Shown here: piece by piece, positions 23,738 to 34,265 of the stretch
Numbering within the stretch: the first letter of the stretch is position 1
How the letters are laid out: each line of letters begins with the position of its first letter
Source: Eucommia ulmoides
Lineage: Eukaryota > Streptophyta > Magnoliopsida > Garryales > Eucommiaceae
Direction: 5' to 3'
DNA: 64,000 nt
Assembly: GCA_016647705.1 (NCBI GenBank)
Contig: CM028334.1
Location: forward strand, 4,836,046-4,900,045
Program-made: the position numbers and the translations under genes
Notes under the pieces: generated by a model
What the model saw: the letters and a program-made list of their open reading frames with translations, nothing else
Told to the model about the DNA's origin: nothing
The model's database searches: none

Positions 23738-24743
23738 TGTAAAACCCAGCTTTTGCATGTGCATATTTTTAATTGTATTTTGTAGTATTTTGAAAATATT
23801 TGGATCTAGTTTGATATTTTAAATTTTACCTTAAAATTTTTAGATGTCATTTTGATATTTAAAATTTGGCTTTAAGAACTTTAGGGGTTAATATGTTAAT
23901 TTAATTTGACTTTTTAAATTAATGTCAGTTAACAGTTATGTGCGTACTATTCTGATTGGGTAATATCAAACTGAGGTCACGCTTATTATTATTTTTATTA
24001 TAGTAGCGCAACAGAAGCGTAGCGATGGTGTAACTTGTTTTTCACTTATACTACTCCATAAGAAATAAAAACGGAGAAACCGAGTGGCGACCCTAGAAAA
24101 CCGGGTCGTTACAGTTGGTACTTGATATCAGAGCTTAGGTTACAAGTTTTGTAGACTTGGTGTTAGTGTGTGTAAGTAGTAGACCATAAAATAAGTCGTT
24201 GAGTTGTGATGTCGGTTTAGAAATAAGTTTGAAATCATTTTACTTGACTTGAGAGTAGTACATAAGCATCGGGCACTGCATTATATTCATTGTTGTTCAT
24301 GTTACCTTCATTTATTCATTTAAGGTAACTAAATTTCGTGGATGAAATTTTTTTTAGAAGAAAAGAATTGTGAGACCCAATTTTTACATATGCATATTTT
24401 TAATTGTATTTTGTAATATTTTAAAAATATTGGGCCTAGTGTGATATTTTAAATTTTACCTTAAAATTTTTAGGTGTCATTTTGATATTTAAAATTTAGC
24501 TTTAAGAACTTTAGGGGCTAATATGTTAATTTAATTTGACTTTTAAAATTTATGTCAGTTGACAGTTATGTAAGTATTGTTCTGATTGGGTAATATCAAG
24601 TTGAGGTCACGCCTATTATTATTTTTATCATAATAGCGCAGCGAAAGCGTGACGGCGAAACAGTTTGTCTTTTACTTCTACTACTCCATAAGAAATAAAA
24701 AAGGAGAAATCGAGTGGCGATCCTCAGAAATCGGGTCGTTAAA
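23738..24743 (+). mobile_element. TRIM-like miniature LTR retrotransposon
   Basis: Two direct terminal repeats of about 375 bp are seen. 23738-24113 runs from TGTAAAACCC to GGGTCGTTACA; 24369-24743 runs from TGTGAGACCC to GGGTCGTTAAA. They enclose only 255 bp. Just inside the left repeat GATATCAGAGC (24130-24140) matches the end of the usual initiator-Met primer-binding site TGGTATCAGAGC. Just inside the right repeat AGAAGAAAAGAAT (24356-24368) is a polypurine tract. TTTCGTGGATGAAATTTT before the tract recalls the pol end of Tekay-type chromoviruses, so this may be a deletion derivative of one. Flanks GATCC and GATGA agree only in part, so the target duplication is decayed or absent. Confidence 0.85.
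24130..24140 (+). promoter_or_regulatory. Primer-binding site of the TRIM (Met tRNA type)
   Basis: GATATCAGAGC lies about 17 bases inside the left terminal repeat and matches most of the initiator tRNA-Met PBS seen in plant LTR retrotransposons. Confidence 0.65.
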
Positions 24744-24969
24744 GATGATTTGACTACGAGGAAAGATAGGTTAATTCTCATAACTTTGACACTGATACCA
24801 TGTTAGGAGGATCTAACTTAAAACTATGTGCTTTCAAGTGGAGCAACTGATTTCACTTATATCGTGGTTTAATTTTTTGGATCAATCTGAAACATTCATT
24901 ATCTCTGGAGACAAAGAACGATTGAGATTTGTCAAGAAGTTTTATGTTCATCCTGCTTTATTATATATA

Positions 24970-25370
24970 TATAAATTTAATGTTCATAATTTCTGTATAT
25001 TATATTTCCTCATTTATATTATTTCTACAATTTAAATTTGATGTTTCAGTATTATTACTAAATTTAATTACCAGATATTATTTCTACAATTTTCGTAAAT
25101 TTAATGTTCATAATTTTATATATTATATTTTCTCTTTTATATTATTCTTTAATTTAATTTGTATAAATTTAATATTTCAGTATTATTTCTAAATTTAATA
25201 TACATATATTATTCGTATAATATACGTAACTTTAATGTCTATAATTTTTGTATATTATATTTTCTCTTTTATATTATTTATTTAATAATTTTCATTAAAT
25301 TTAATGTTTTAGTATTATTAATAAATTTAATGTCCATATATTATTTTTATAAATTTATATATATAGAAAA
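24970..25370 (+). repeat. AT-rich tandem repeat, about 125-130-bp unit, three copies
   Basis: The phrase TTTAATGTTCATAATTT (or a close variant) followed by TATATTATATTTTCTC recurs at about 24977, 25101 and 25231, with shared intervening text (CAGTATTATT...AAATTTAAT). The copies are diverged. Confidence 0.75.
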
Positions 25371-25510
25371 AAAAATTCTTTCTCCTTAATTTATAAATAA
25401 ATATATATATATATTCTCTCTCATTAGGAGTTGTTTACATAAAAAATGGAAATTAAAAATTTAATTTCTGAAAAAGGCTCATTTAAAACTTATTTTTCAA
25501 AAGAGGGTTA

Positions 25511-25646
25511 GCCGGTGTTGAGAATACCGGCACTAAATAAAAATAAAAATAAAAAAAGTTTTAAAATCAGGATAACTAACCCCATTATATGATTTTTATT
25601 TTTTATTTTTATTCCTTGAAGCCGGTGTTCATAACACCGGCTTCAA
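25511..25646. repeat. Paired GCCGGTGTT hairpins around an A-rich/T-rich inverted repeat
   Basis: 25511-25531 is GCCGGTGTT, a 3-nt loop and AATACCGGC (one mismatch). 25616-25646 is a perfect 14-bp-arm hairpin (TTGAAGCCGGTGTT, CAT, then its complement). Between them lie AATAAAAATAAAAATAAAA and its approximate complement, so the whole 136 bp folds back. Such ends occur in some DNA transposons, but I cannot name the family. Confidence 0.7.
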
Positions 25647-25847
25647 TTTCCGTGATCTACTCTTCTTCCCCCTTTCTTCTCCCACTCACTCCCCCACCCT
25701 TTATTTATTGGAATCGGGATTATGAACCCCACTCTCCCTATTAACAGTTTCCTTAATATTCATCCCCCCAAGGCTTCTGTTTCTTTAATATTCATGAAAC
25801 CCCCCCTCCAAGCGTTCTGTTTCCTTTAATATTCATGACATAACATA

Positions 25848-26548
25848 TGGTCCAACCAGTAGTATGGTCCGAACACTCTCCGATCAAGGGTAAGAGGGGC
25901 GTTGACTGAACACTTCTCGCGTGCTGCAGCCGGGTCGGATGGGTCCGGTCTGGCCTGAGTCTTGGCCTGGGTCTTATTTTATTTCCTTGGTCCTGGCTGT
26001 TATCTGGGCCAAGCTCCTTGTCGTCACCTGCACAAAGGAAGACTAAGTTTTTCCCAGAGTGTCCCCTCCGACGTGAGAGTAAGAGTCCGGGGTAGAAATA
26101 TAGGTCAGAGAGTTACTGTTACCTCGACCTGTCTGATCGATCTAAGGTGAAGTTTCTCTCTCAATAATGGTTTTCTCGTCCCTTTAAAGTGTTGGAAAAG
26201 CCTCTTATTTATAGGTGAAAGTGTGATTAGTGTAAACAAGATTAAGACCTTAAACTCGGATTACCAGTAAGCAGTTAGGCGCATAGGTGGCACGGCGGAT
26301 TAGATCTATGGGCTTGGGCCTTGGGCCCATTACTGTTGATGGCGGGGCCGGGGTCTGACCAGCCGAGGTGACGGGCCAAGTCGAGCCCACGCGAGTAGGT
26401 CGGTCTGGGCGCTTCGACCTCCCATCGGTTGTCGAGCAGAAATCATCCTGGGTTGTCTATACACTAGGCTGACGCGAGGTGGTTGACGACGTGGCAGATC
26501 CATCCTTGGTATCTAACACGTGGGGGAGGCCTGACTTTACCCACATCA
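25848..26548 (-). repeat. 3' LTR of Gypsy B, outer end truncated
   Basis: Colinear with 32932-33583 and with the solo LTR at 5736-6442. Its inner terminus (minus strand TGATGTGGGTAAAG at 26548) is intact. Its outer terminus lacks about 16 bp, since homology begins only at TGGTCCAACC (25848). A TATA box (CTATAAATA, minus) lies near 26205-26213. Confidence 0.9.
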
Positions 26549-26565
26549 GTTGACCCCCAAGTCTT
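26549..26565 (-). promoter_or_regulatory. Polypurine tract of Gypsy B
   Basis: The minus strand reads ACTTGGGGGTCAAC directly before the 3' LTR terminus TGATGTGGG. The G-rich tract next to the LTR is where second-strand cDNA synthesis starts in this class. Confidence 0.7.
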
Positions 26566-26639
26566 AATGTGGAAATAGAACATAAGACGCTGAGGGTTCA
26601 GTGATCAGACCTCACGAAACAAGCTGCCGAGCTGAATGA

Positions 26640-27475
26640 GAGAGCAGTCGGTGGAGCGAGGGTGACACAGCCCGACAGGGCATGTCCATTGGCATCTCCT
26701 GGAAACTAGACCGAAGTGTCGAATGTGACTTTTTGATTCTCGAGAAAGTCAGACTGTCAGCCCATCCAAATGCCCGACACATGGCTAAGGCGCGGGAATT
26801 GAAGCTCTACAAGCCGCTTTCAGAGAAAGCGATCTGCAAACTGCATACTAAATATGCGATCCCCAGCTCGATAGTGCTCCGGGCTGTTGGGCTGGACGAC
26901 CGAGCATTCGACCCACCCAAGGGGTTTATTGCGGTTTACGACCAGCAATTGCAGGCCGGGCTGTGATTTTCCATCCACCATTGGGTGAGGGAAGTCTGCT
27001 GGGATTTGGGCCTGTGTCTATCACAACTCTCTCCCAACAGCATATGTATGATCGTGTTATTCCATATCATCTGCCTGGCGAGACAATTACTCCATCCCTC
27101 AACCTGTTTCACACACTATTTTTGGTGAAGGCCATGCCTGACGGGAAAGGCTAGTTTTATCTATCAGCCCAACGAAAGTTTCTCAAGGGCTTCCCGAACT
27201 CTATTAAAGACTGAAAGTCGGGGTTCTTCTTCTTGGGAGGTACCGGGTGGGAGTCCGACGAGAAGCTATCGTTCGATTTTCTGGTCTAGAGGCAATGGGG
27301 AGATCTGGATAAGCCTTTTAAGCCCAAACCTCACTCCTCTTACCCCGATTTTCATTTTGATGAGCTTGTTTTTCTTTTCAGCGACGAGAAAACGCCAACC
27401 TAGCCCGGAGATCTTAGTAGAAAATGAGGTGATCCTTCGGAAGCCATTTACGAACGTCATTTCTTCTTAATGACT
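26640..27475 (+). pseudogene. Antisense extra ORF (aORF) of Gypsy B, Transposase_28-like
   Basis: This frame runs opposite to gag-pol and sits between integrase and the 3' LTR. Its first open part (26682-26966, 94 codons) has KYAIPSSIVLRAVG and FDPPKGFIAVYDQQLQAGL. A TGA at 26964 interrupts it, after which the same frame continues with VREVCWDLGLCLSQLSPNS. A frameshifted tail (to about 27475) has FLKGFPNSIKD and FFFLGGTGWESDEKL. These phrases are typical of the putative gypsy-type transposon protein (Pfam Transposase_28) found as an antisense ORF in Tat elements. Its function is not established. This copy has a stop and at least one frameshift. Confidence 0.75.
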
Positions 27476-27581
27476 GGATTATATGTTTATTTATTTTTTT
27501 AGAAATGGACCTGGCTGCGATAGCCTGGATAGCGAAGAAAAACGTAGATTCATAGCAAACAGCCCGAAGCACACCGGCCAA

Positions 27582-28200
27582 TCAGAGAGCCGATGAGGTG
27601 AGGCCCGCCAGCCAGGTAAGGCCTGCCCCAACACCGAGGAGAGCCGGGACCCTTGCTGCTGCAATTACAGCCTCCGAACTGAACGTCATCGCAAAGAGTG
27701 TCTCGCCGGTCGGGGTCCAGGCTGTTATGTGATAAGCCCACAGCACGGGATACAGGTCCTCCACCCATAATCCCTTTGATTTGTCCAACCTGGTTTTCAG
27801 ATTTTGCAAGATAGTCCAGTTGGTGACTTCGACCTGCCCGTTGGCCTGAGAGTGGCTGGGGGAGGACAACTTCGTCTTGATCCCCAGCCCAGCACACAGC
27901 TCGACAAACAAGTCGTTATCGAACTTCTTTCCATTGTCGGAGACGATAGCCCTTGGTATGCCAAATCTGTAAATCAGGCGTTTCCACACAAAGTCTCGAA
28001 TTCGTTGTTTGGTGATCATCGCAAGTGGCTCGGCCTCAACCCACTTAGTGAAGTAGTCGATGGCGATGACCAAAACTTTCCTCTGGGTGATCCCCAAGGG
28101 GAACGGGCCGAGGAGGTCGATACCCCACTGGGCGAATGGCTACAGGCTGGACATCGGGACCAGCTCAGCCTGGTACCATATTCTTCGAGAGTGAGCCTGA
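27582..28200 (-). pseudogene. Gypsy B integrase core
   Basis: Open from 28097 to 27582 (171 codons). VIAIDYFTKWVEAEPL carries the first catalytic Asp, IVSDNGKKFDN the second, and HSQANGQVEVTNWTI the Glu, so the D-D-E triad is visible. WAYHITAWTPTGETLFAM is the conserved region after the core. Integrase joins the linear cDNA to chromosomal DNA in the nucleus. The C-terminal tail below 27620 diverges from family sequence. A long reading frame on the other strand (27804-28448) is only a shadow of it. Confidence 0.9.
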
Positions 28201-28958
28201 TTACTGGGAAGCGTCCCATTGGTGAGATATCTCACTATGGGGTCCATCCAGATCGATTGGGAATCCAGGGCGTATATCACCGCGGTCTTGTCCGTGGAAG
28301 CTGTGCTCGGCTCGGTGAGAAATTCAACGAGTACCGTCCTCTTGAGTGTATATTCGACTGTCGAGGCCAAGTTAGCCAGGGCGTTGGCGTGCTTGTTCTC
28401 TTCTCGTGGTATTTGTGTGACTTTCACCTTCTCGAAAAGCTTCGTTAAGTCTTTTACCATTTCTAAATAGGCCAACATGCTCGGGTCTTTTGCGAGGTAA
28501 TCACCGTTGACCTGATTGACCACGAGCTAGGAATCGCACATTACCAAGAGGGATCTTATGTTAAATTCCTGGGCTAACCGAAGCCCAACCAGCAATGCTT
28601 CGTATTCAGCCTCATTATTTGAAGCTCGGAATCCAAGTCTGAGGGCGTACTCGATCTCTTCTTTACCTGGGGCTACGAGGACCATCCCGGTACCCTAGCC
28701 GCTCTGATTGGAAGATCCATCGATGAAAAGTTGCCAAGAGTTGGGGTCGAGGTCGCCTTTGGCTTTGGTCAACTCGGCCAAGGCTCCGGCCCGCCCCGGG
28801 CTTTCAGAGGTATGCTCGGATTCACCTAGGTCAAGAACGGTCTCCTCCTTAGGAAAGATCAATTCGGCTATGAAGTCAATGAGGACCTGCCCCTTAATTG
28901 CCGTCCTGGGGCGATATTCGATATGGAATTGACCTAATTTCAGGCTATACTTCATCAA
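28140..28958 (-). pseudogene. Gypsy B plant-type RNase H domain
   Basis: 28958-28695 has IEYRPRTAIKGQVLIDFIAE, then WQLFIDGSSNQSG with the first catalytic Asp. 28523-28140 has the C-terminal half (MVNQVNGDYLAKDPSM, REENKHANALANLA). A stop separates the two open pieces. This second RNase H after the RT-linked one is a mark of the Tat lineage. Confidence 0.87.
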
Positions 28959-28988
28959 CCTCGTCGAGATGTTAGGGGAGTGGAGAAT

Positions 28989-29918
28989 CTACCTCAATGG
29001 CTGGTCCGTCAGCACCACAATTGTGTGAGCTTGAAAGTACTGACGTAGCTTCCTCGAGGCGATCAGTAGGTTGTAGGCCAATTTTTTGAATTTCGTGTAT
29101 TGTGTTTCTACATCGGTTAGGACATGGCTTGAGTAGTAGATCTGGATCTGGACACCGGCATCCTCCCTGACGAGGGCGATACTGACGGTCGTCAGGGAGG
29201 CCGTGATGTAAAGTAGCAAGTCTTCGGTGTTCTGGGGTGTAGTGAGAAGGGGAGCTGACGAAATGTATCTTTTCAGCTCTCCAAAGGTACGGTCACACTC
29301 ATCTGTCCATTCGAATGTCTTGTTCCCTCGGAGAATTTTGAAAAAGGGGAGGCATTTTTCGGACGACCTAAAGATAAATAGGTTTAGGGCGGCCAGTCGA
29401 CCTGTTAGCATCTGGACCTCCTTCTTATTCCGAGTGGGGGCCATGCCGAGCACCGTGCTGATCTGGTCAAGGTTTATGTCGATGCCGCGCTGGGAGACCA
29501 TGAAGTCGAGGAATTTACCAGCAGACATACCAAAAATACACTTGTTCGGATTCAGTTTCATGCGATGAGCTCGGAGCTTATCAAAGTAGGCTTGGAGGTG
29601 GTCGAGGTGGTCTTCAGCCTGGTAACTTTTCACGAGCATGTCATCTATATATACCTCCATCGTGTTCTCGATTTCTTCCTTGAACATTTTATTGACAAGC
29701 CTCTGGTAGGTCGCTCCGGTATTGCAGAGGCCAAACAGCATGACTTTGTAGCAATAAGTGCCTTGATCGGTGATGAATGAGGTCTTACTTTTTTCAGGGG
29801 ATACGTAGGGATTTGATTGTATCCGACATAAGCATCGAGGAAACTGAGTCGCTCGTGCCCCGCCGTAACGTCGATTACGATATCGATCTTTGGAAGTGGA
29901 AATAAGTCTTTCTGGCAA
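28989..29918 (-). pseudogene. Gypsy B reverse transcriptase and RT-linked RNase H
   Basis: A 309-codon open piece. The N-terminal stretch is in a shifted frame. From about residue 45 it reads family RT: KVMLFGLCNTGATYQRLVNK, then VYIDDMLVKS with the YIDD catalytic Asp pair, LNPNKCIFGM and EVQMLTGRLAALNLFI. The RNase H connection has LLLYITASLTTVSIALVRED and THTIVVLTDQPLR-like ends. The piece upstream (30055-29919) continues RT but contains stops (for example at the expected KKYRLCVDF region). Confidence 0.9.
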
Positions 29919-30055
29919 GCCTTGTTCAGATCTTTAAAGTCGACGCAAAGTCTCTATTTATTATCAGCCTTTGGGGCCAGAACGACATTTGCTAGCCAGT
30001 CCGGGAACTTGACTTCTTCCACGACGTCCGACCTGACGAGCTTATCCATCTCTTC

Positions 30056-30433
30056 TTATATTATCTTTTGACGGTCTGGGTGGAACTTCCTCCTCTTTTG
30101 CCGGACAGGTGGATGGTAAACGTCGGTGTGCAGTCTATGCATGGCAACACTTGGATCGATACCGGGAAGTTCGTTGTGCGACCAGGCAAAAATATTGTGG
30201 TTCCTTACCAGCAACTCGGTGAGACCGGATCGCTCTTCTGGACTTAACCAAGCTCCAACCCTGACTATTCTCTCTACGATAGTAGGATGAATAGGAACAT
30301 TGATTAGATATTCATGGGGTCTTGGGATGGGCTCATCGTCACGCGGATCGTCGATCGGGACGAGCTCAAACCCGTCAGCGAGGACCATGAGCTCCCCGTC
30401 CAAATAACGCGGGGTGCACAGCTCGGGCCCCAA
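30056..30433 (-). pseudogene. Gypsy B RT, N-terminal part
   Basis: 126 codons with VPIDDPRDDEPIPRP, LTELLVRNHNIFAWSHNELPGIDPSVAMHRL and PVRQKRRKFHPDRQ, all usual in the segment before the RT palm in plant Gypsy pol. The frame passes directly into the RT region below it, apart from stop codons. Confidence 0.9.
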
Positions 30434-30559
30434 CTGTAATTACAATTTTTTCTCCAAGGCCCTTCTTGCACAGGACCGTGCGACTTCTTGGTTTCCTTGG
30501 ACCTCTCCCACCCCCGAATCCGTGGAGAATTTCATTTTCTGATGGTAAGGGGAGCATAC

Positions 30560-31350
30560 GGCCTTCAGGGCGGCCACAGGGGGATGACCCATGATTGCGT
30601 TGTAAAGCAATAGCCTGTCAATAATAAGGAATTTGGACCAGACGGTGGTGACGTCAGGGCTAGAACCAACGGTGACGAGCAGAGAGACCTAGCCGACCAA
30701 ACTAACCACGTCGCCAGCAAATCCGATGAGTGGGGATCTGATAGGATGCACGGAGCTTGATTCTATACCCATTTTATCGAAGGCTCCTTTGAAGAGAATG
30801 TCTATCGAGATGCCCCCGTCGACGAGTATCCTCGCTATCTTGAAATGATTGATCAAGGTTGCAATGACTAGGGCGTCGTCGTGCGAAACGTGCACCCCCC
30901 CTCAAGTTGGCCTCACTGAACGAGATCACATTGTGGGAGGCTACATCTATCATGTTAACCTCATAGACGCCCTGTTCCGCTTTTCTCTTACTCTTGCCTT
31001 CGTATCTCTTCCGAGAAGAAGACGTTTTCCCTGTGAAACCTAGGCCGCCGTGGATGACGTTGATTTCGCCGTCAACTCTCAAATCGGAGTCATCTCTAGC
31101 TCGCTCACCATGGGGCTGAGCCCAATTATTATTCTACTTTCGGCGATGTCCTTGACATCCGTCACAGCGATCATTCGAACTGGCCCGATCCTCGTCAAGT
31201 CGGCGGACGTAATTCCTGAGGTAGCCTCTACAGATGAGGGCTTCAATTTCTTCTTTCAACTAGAAGCATTCGTCGGTGGCATGACCATTGGTCCTATGGA
31301 ATTCGCAGTATTTATCAGTCGACTTTCCTAGGGGCTTCTCCCTATGGGGA
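30560..31350 (-). pseudogene. Gypsy B protease and end of gag
   Basis: 30895-30689 has HDDALVIATLINHFKIARILVDGGISIDILFKG, the aspartic protease domain, but the catalytic triplet DTG reads DGG. 31082-30774 has VDGEINVIHGGLGF in another frame, the linker before protease. 31350-31090 holds the gag C-terminus, where family members have a HATDEC-like zinc-binding motif. Confidence 0.82.
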
Positions 31351-32764
31351 GGCGCGGGCAGGAAAATACCTTTTTTGGTATTCTCAGCAAAGATGGTTAT
31401 GACGGAGGTAGTCAGGAGAGTATAAATGACCTGACGGGGGCTAGAAGATAGTCTCCAGTCCCCAGGCAGTGAGCCTAACCTCCCCTCCTCCTAGAGTCTC
31501 CTTGACGCTTGGGATCGGCTCGTTCCCTCGTCAGCTAGGGATTTCTTCCTGAGAAGGTCTTCCTTCTCTTTCGTGATCTTGTCGATGAGGTCGGCCTTGT
31601 AGAAATTGGCCCCAAGGTCAAGTACCTCACGGAGGCTGGAGGCTGGCCTGGAATTCAGGTCATACAAGAGCCTTCAGTGCCTTAGCCTGCCAATGAAAGC
31701 ATCGAGTGCTACCTCATCGAACACTCCTTTACAAGTGAGAGATTCCATCCAAAATCGATGCACGTAATCGGCTAGATTCTCATTCTTTTCCTGCCTGACG
31801 TTGAGGAAGTGAGATACGGTCTTCGGCCTGCGCTGTGATCGACTGAACCTCTCCATGAACTACTGCTAGAGTTGTAGGAACGTAGAGATCGAGGCTGGTG
31901 AGAAGTCATTGAACTACGACCTGGCAGGGCCAGCTAATCTGAGAGGAAAGAATTTATACCTTATAGCGTTGCTGGAAACGTGTACATCCATATGGGAAAC
32001 ATACACGGAAAGATAGTCCAACGGATCGATTGTCCTGTCGTACCGGGCAGCTGACAGGTTTGAAAATCAGTACGGAACCACCCCTTCCGTGATTTCTGCA
32101 GTGAAAGGAGACCAGACTCTAGCATGCAGCCCTGGGGCTCCTCCGGTGTTGTGCATAAGACTAGGACGACCTCCATCTCCGCCAGGCATTGCTCTTTTAT
32201 GGTCGTCACCCTCTCCAGTGCGATAATCTGACTAGCAGCAGGCCTGGGCTCCCTCCTACGAGCTTGTGGCGGGGAGTGGGAATCTACCTCCCTCATTTGA
32301 GAAGATTGGTGCTTGGAACGCTCACGGTGGCTATATTCTAGAGTTGGTGGCAATCCCGACCGGTCCTCTGACCGTCGTCCTTGAGCTGACCTTGAAACAG
32401 TTGCCAAGGCGACTAGGGGATTAAAATCTCTTTCTCTCTGTGCTCGGTTAGCGGCCTGAGACCGAACCCGAACTATCTGTCCATGAAAGGCTAGTGCTCG
32501 ATCACCGAATTCCTATAGACTGGCCCTCTCCTCCACAATATGGAGATCTGGCCCCCCTTCAACTGAGGGTGGAGGAATACGAAAGAGGAGAATGTCGAAG
32601 TACTCTTGGAACTTGCCGAGCTGGCGTTCCACGTTGTCGAGCCTGGCGACATCGACGGCCCTGGACGCTTAGCCCGGGCAAAGTCCCTCGATGCTAATAT
32701 TTCATCTTTCAGCATCTGCATCTTCTTCGTTGATCGCTCGGCGGGCTGTGACCCTGGTTTTTGA
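31351..32764 (-). pseudogene. Gypsy B gag
   Basis: The core is at 31856-31674 (FSRSQRRPKTVSHFLNVRQ, then a YVHRFWMES segment). The same phrase appears in the gag remnant at 3290-5157. N-terminal pieces at 32721-32491 and 32407-31961 are charged and in separate frames, with an internal stop between them. Gag would form the particle that packages the RNA. Confidence 0.8.
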
Positions 32765-32913
32765 CCTCGATGCCCGCAACATATCCTCCCTGGGCTGTCT
32801 ATTCATCGGGTGGCTAATGTTATCTGATCTGTGGAAGTGATCAGACCTTGTGTTCATCAAACCTTAGCAGAGCAGGTAGCTGATGACTTGGATAAGGCTT
32901 TTAGTAGCTCTTC

Positions 32914-32931
32914 CCACAAATGGCGCCAAAC
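32914..32931 (-). promoter_or_regulatory. Primer-binding site of Gypsy B
   Basis: Directly after the 5' LTR end the minus strand reads GTTTGGCGCCATTTGTGGG. TGG complements the tRNA 3' CCA. Similar TGGCGCC...TGTGGGAA sites occur in Tat-lineage elements. The exact tRNA was not tested. Confidence 0.65.
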
Positions 32932-33583
32932 TGTTGGTGTCGAAATTTGGTCCAACCAGCAGTATAATCCAAACACTCTCAGATCAGGGGTAAGAGGGGC
33001 GTTCACTGAACACTCCTCACATGCTGCAGCCGGGTCGAATGGGTCCGGTCTGGCCTGAGTCCGGGCCCGGGTCTTGTTTTCCTTCCTTGTTCCTGGCCAT
33101 TGTCCAGGTCGAGCTCCTTGTCGTCACCTGCACAAAGGACGGCTAGGTTTTTCCCAGCGTGTCCCCTCCGGCATAAGAGTAAGAGTCTGGGGTGAAAATA
33201 TAGGTCGGAGAGTTACTGTTACCTCGACCTGTCTGACCGATCTGAGGTGAAGTTTCTTTCTCTAGAATGGTTTTCTCGTCCCTTTAAAGTGTTGGAGAAG
33301 CCTCTTATTTATAGGCTAAAGTGTTATTAGTGTAAACAAGATTAAAACCTTAAGCTCGGATTACTAGTAAGTAATCAGGCGCGTAGGTGGCACGACGGAT
33401 TAGAGCTATGGGCCTGGGCCTTGGGCCCATTACTGTTGATAGCGGGGCCGGGGTCCGACCAGCAGAGGTGACGGGCTAGGTCGGGCCCACGCAAGTAGGT
33501 CAGTCTGGGCGTTCCGACCTCCCGCCGGTTATCGAACAGAAATATCCCGGGCTGTCTATACACTGGGCTGACGCGAGGTGGTT
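32932..33583 (-). repeat. 5' LTR of Gypsy B, outer end truncated
   Basis: Plus reading starts TGTTGGTGTCGAAATTTGG (inner end intact). It stops matching the 3' LTR after GACGCGAGGTGGTT at 33583, so the last 64 bp with the outer terminus are lost. A TATA box (CTATAAATA on the minus strand) at about 33306-33314 would drive the element transcript. Confidence 0.9.
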
Positions 33584-34265
33584 TGCAACCTATTATTCAT
33601 CTAATTTACTCATTACAATAGTTTTTGAAAAATTTAGTAATTTTGTCAAAATTCCGAAATTAATGTACCGTATATGAAAGTACTATAATACGAGTGGACT
33701 GCATAGAAATAAATGTTAAATTTGTGAAGTGTTCACCAAGAATTCTCTTAAAATAATGAATTGATTTGGAAAAAATAATAATTAATAAAGATAGCCAAAC
33801 GGACTTCTAACTTGATTGATTAAGGTAGTGTTTAGTCGCATAGAATTTGGGACTTTCTGAGCATTTTAACCCCTTCCTTTTCCATTACATTTTTTTTTAA
33901 ATAATATATATACGCAATTATATTATTTGGTGACAACTCTCTTATTTTACCTTTAATTTAAAAAAAATCTTATACGCAATTGTAACTTATGTTCTAGTTC
34001 CACGCATTCAAAAAATGTGAAAGGCCCAATACACACACCTGAACTCTTGCAGTTACATGTATCTAATTTATGTGTAAAATATTTATTAAATATAACAAAT
34101 ATTATACAAGTACATGTAATTTATAAATTACATATATTTGTAATTGTAGTTAAAAATGTAACAGATATTATACAAGTACATGTAATATAATTACAAGTAT
34201 TTGTAATTATGTGTAATTAATATTACATAGGTACGTGTACTTAATATTATACAATGCATAAGCAT
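33584..34265. repeat. AT-rich spacer with a 63-bp tandem duplication
   Basis: ATATTATACAAGTACATGTAAT occurs at about 34101 and again at about 34164, with related GTAATTATA phrases after each. No gene is seen. Confidence 0.6.

Larger units (their letters stand above)
25848..33583 (-). mobile_element. Gypsy B: nearly complete Ty3/Gypsy (Tat-like) element with an antisense extra ORF
   Basis: Minus-strand order: 5' LTR (33583-32932), PBS, gag, protease, RT, RNase H, plant-type second RNase H, integrase, then an antisense ORF, polypurine tract and 3' LTR. Two RNase H domains and an antisense ORF after pol are known features of the Tat lineage. Both outer LTR ends are missing (about 16 bp on the left, about 64 bp on the right), so no target duplication can be seen. 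Stops and frameshifts in gag, RT and the antisense ORF make it defective. Confidence 0.88.

Noticed and set aside
27804..28448. 214-codon open frame on the plus strand
   Set aside because: It is antisense to the Gypsy B integrase and RNase H, which have clear catalytic motifs on the minus strand. No motif is seen in this frame.
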